From a bacterium (GTDB lineage Bacteria; UBP6; JAFGXH01): a DNA stretch of 64,000 nucleotides. The stretch lies in the NCBI GenBank assembly GCA_027064085.1, contig JAMOQH010000157.1, forward strand, positions 1 through 64,000, given 5' to 3'. The notes below the pieces were generated by a model that worked only from the letters and a program-made list of their open reading frames with translations, did no database searches and was not told the DNA's origin. Below, piece by piece: positions 62,287 through 64,000 of this stretch. The translations under genes were made by a program, and so were the position numbers. The stretch's first letter is position 1; every line of letters begins with the position of its first letter.

Positions 62287-63861
62287 CTACTGTTCAATAT
62301 AATCTTCTTCTACTAGTTTGTCTAAAATAGCATAGGTTTCTTCTTCTGATAGTTCTGTATTTTCTATAATTTCAGATATAGAACTGAAGTTATGAACAAG
62401 TTGTAAAACTTTGAGTTCATTTTTATTTAGCTCATCAAGAGGACTAAAAAGTGGCAACGGAAGAATATATTCATCATCCAAAGGAAATTTTTCTTTTAAC
62501 TCGTCTATATTTATTTCTGTTTTATTTTCTTCTTCAACTAAGTCACTACTTACTGCATTTGAATTTTCTTCACTAAGTTTATTAGGTAAACTATCATGTT
62601 CTGAAATAATTTCCTTAGGCACATCATCTAAATCATCAAGAGCAAAATCATTATCGTCATCGTCTAAATCATCAAGGTTGAAGTCATCATTTTTAGGCTT
62701 TGCTGTTTTTTGAGCATCGTCATCTAAATCATCAAGAGCAAAATCATTATCGTCATCGTCTAAATCATCAAGGTTGAAGTCATCATTTTTAGGCTTTGCT
62801 GTTTTTTGAGCATCGTCATCTAAATCATCAAGAGCAAAATCATCATCGTCATCTTCTAAATCATCAAGGTTGAAGTCATCATTTTTAGGCTTTGCTGTTT
62901 CTTGAGCATCGTCATCTAAATCATCAAGAGCAAAATCATCATCGTCATCTTCTAAATCATCAAGGTTGAAGTCATCATTTTTAGGCTTTGCTGTTTCTTG
63001 AGCATCGTCATCTAAGTCATCAAGAGCAAAATCATCATCTTCTAAATCATCAAGAGCGAAGATATCATCTTCAGCATCTATGTTTTCATCGTTAAAGTCG
63101 TCTAAGCTAAGAATGTCCTCCGAATCGTCAACATTAACACTTATTTCATCAAAACTATCTAGCATTAAATCATCGTCATCTTCTTCTAATTCAAAGTCTA
63201 GGTCATCTAAACCAACTTCATCTTCGTACTTTGCAGCTTCAAGGAGGAATGCATCTAAACTAATATTTAATCTATTTCCAAAATCACTAGGATCTTTTTG
63301 TTCAAATTCAAAAAAACCAGAATCAAGCTTTATGAGCTTGATAAGTATTTTCTTAGGTTCTGCATTACTACTAGTCATAATAATATCTTTAAAGATTCCT
63401 TGAACTAATTGTATTTCAGCAGAAATAGAACCTGAAGTTATTCTTAAAACTCCTGTTTTTTTACTAGTTGCAAGTAATTGTAATACTTCTGGAATTGGAA
63501 TATCCTCAATTGAGCCTGATACTGCATTTGTTCCAATTTTAGCCGCATCTTCCATATTTTGTCCAGTGTCATCACTATCTATAAACTTGGCAATAGATGT
63601 TCCAATTAATATTCTATCATTAAGCTTAAGCTTAATTTTTTTTATTCTATTACCGTTTACAAAGGTTCCATTGGTAGAGCCCATGTCTTCAAGTATTATA
63701 TCACTTCCTGATATACTTATTTTTGCATGTTTTCTTGATACCATATCTTCAGAGAGAACCATTTCTAAATCACTGTGACGCCCAATAACAATTACATTTT
63801 TGTCTAATGGAAATTCACCACCTTTATATTTACCCGAAATAAACTTAAACATTAAAGCCAT
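62287..63861 (-). CDS. FHA-DUF4388 (PATAN) protein with Asp-rich tandem repeats
   Basis: 524 aa. FHA domain at about 1-95: VIVIGRHSDLEMVL, MVSRKHAKI and GSTNGTFVNGNRI are canonical phosphothreonine-binding motifs. DUF4388/PATAN at about 115-215 (IPEVLQLLATSKKTGVLRIT), a domain tied to gliding and type IV pilus signalling in Myxococcota-like and cyanobacterial proteins. Residues about 216-415 are extremely acidic and contain tandem 32-residue repeats. The C-terminal 60 residues resemble a winged helix (NELKVLQLVHNFSSISEIIE...YAILDKLVEEDYIEQ). GAGGTAGTA precedes the ATG. Partner kinases are not adjacent. Confidence 0.9.
   Translation of the reverse strand: MALMFKFISGKYKGGEFPLDKNVIVIGRHSDLEMVLSEDMVSRKHAKISISGSDIILEDMGSTNGTFVNGNRIKKIKLKLNDRILIGTSIAKFIDSDDTGQNMEDAAKIGTNAVSGSIEDIPIPEVLQLLATSKKTGVLRITSGSISAEIQLVQGIFKDIIMTSSNAEPKKILIKLIKLDSGFFEFEQKDPSDFGNRLNISLDAFLLEAAKYEDEVGLDDLDFELEEDDDDLMLDSFDEISVNVDDSEDILSLDDFNDENIDAEDDIFALDDLEDDDFALDDLDDDAQETAKPKNDDFNLDDLEDDDDDFALDDLDDDAQETAKPKNDDFNLDDLEDDDDDFALDDLDDDAQKTAKPKNDDFNLDDLDDDDNDFALDDLDDDAQKTAKPKNDDFNLDDLDDDDNDFALDDLDDVPKEIISEHDSLPNKLSEENSNAVSSDLVEEENKTEINIDELKEKFPLDDEYILPLPLFSPLDELNKNELKVLQLVHNFSSISEIIENTELSEEETYAILDKLVEEDYIEQ
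62625..63060 (-). repeat. 96-bp tandem repeat within the FHA-DUF4388 gene
   Basis: Four full units begin at 62625, 62721, 62817 and 62913, with a partial fifth from 63009, exactly 96 bp apart. Each codes for 32 residues (DDFALDDLDDDAQ(E/K)TAKPKN plus DDFNLDDL(E/D)DDD). The two copies nearest the gene's 3' end share a QKT variant and the other two a QET variant, showing stepwise duplication. Copy number should vary between strains. Confidence 0.9.
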
Positions 63862-64000
63862 TACTACCTCTAAAATAATAAAATAGACAAGATAAAGCCC
63901 ATAAAATAAAATAAAGGATATATTATTTATGATTATTAATCAAGTTTTTAGTGTGTTATATGAAAATCATAATAAAAAACATTGAAAAATTATGCTTTAA

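Noticed and set aside
62411-62713. 100-codon Ser-rich frame opposite the Asp-rich repeats
   Set aside because: Asp/Glu codons read in reverse give Ser/Leu; the FHA-DUF4388 frame has the domains and start signal.
63929-63985. 18-codon ORF at the right edge (MIINQVFSVLYENHNKKH)
   Set aside because: Too short and with a weakly placed AGGA; could be chance in this composition.
1-64000. CRISPR arrays, prophage, complete insertion sequences, rRNA operons
   Set aside because: No spaced direct repeats, phage structural genes, IS ends or rRNA sequence were seen; the only tandem repeat is coding (62.6-63.1 kb).
1-64000. Sigma-54 promoters (TGGC-N6/7-TTGC)
   Set aside because: Scanning intergenic regions by eye gave no convincing -24/-12 pair, although rpoN is present.

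Overview
This 64-kb window is very AT-rich (roughly 27-30% G+C by eye) bacterial chromosomal DNA with compact operons, standard stop codons and good sigma70-type promoters (TTGACA-17-TATAAT). The cell is a diderm: the window codes for lipoproteins, outer-membrane barrels, a LolA-like protein, TatA and AgmX/PglI-type C-terminal domains. FHA+DUF4388 and PilZ proteins, a roadblock-like protein, CarD, a zinc-ribbon/ATPase/TPR protein and lipoproteins with the Cys-rich motif CGDDGCGG point to a deltaproteobacterial or Myxococcota-like lineage. That placement is inference. Hemerythrin, YgeW and a TorD-like chaperone fit a micro- or anaerobic lifestyle.

Layout. 1-5.8 kb: fragment of an upstream gene, S41 protease, folD, mfd. 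5.8-7.4 kb: Rpn-type PD-(D/E)XK nuclease gene and a decayed gene fragment. 7.45-12.7 kb: operon of zinc-ribbon/ATPase/TPR protein, DUF72 protein, pseudopilin-like protein and histidine kinase. 12.7-14.1 kb: divergent mini-operon (unknown protein, hemerythrin, roadblock-like). 14.3-18.3 kb: PEGA lipoprotein, recF, a near-consensus parS site, aroA, an unknown gene. 18.3-19.1 kb: long non-coding AT-rich stretch with paired DnaA-box-like sequences. 19.1-24.9 kb: DEAD-box helicase, rocD with a TorD-like chaperone, a VanX-like protein lacking the catalytic Glu, recX. 25-38.7 kb: almost all minus strand: a large secreted repeat protein, tlyA-gpsA-corC, FecR protein, Cys-rich lipoproteins, a flavoprotein, and a barrel/LolA-like envelope operon. 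39-45 kb: suhB, ygeW plus a PLP enzyme, glgB. 45.3-54 kb: lipoprotein-rpoN, RNA methyltransferase, DUF364, HDOD, ispD, carD, folP, tRNA-Phe, PilZ. 54-64 kb: chemoreceptor, Lys-rich small protein, a 5'-nucleotidase-like protein fused to a barrel, GATase-like membrane protein, DUF4159, tatA, and an FHA-DUF4388 protein with Asp-rich repeats.

Most of the window is housekeeping plus envelope genes. No prophage, CRISPR array or complete insertion sequence is visible. The observations most worth following are the parS/recF/DnaA-box neighbourhood (possible origin region), two enzyme-like secreted proteins that have lost catalytic residues, the undescribed 767-aa secreted repeat protein whose start abuts a terminator, and several sizeable unknown genes sitting in signalling operons.
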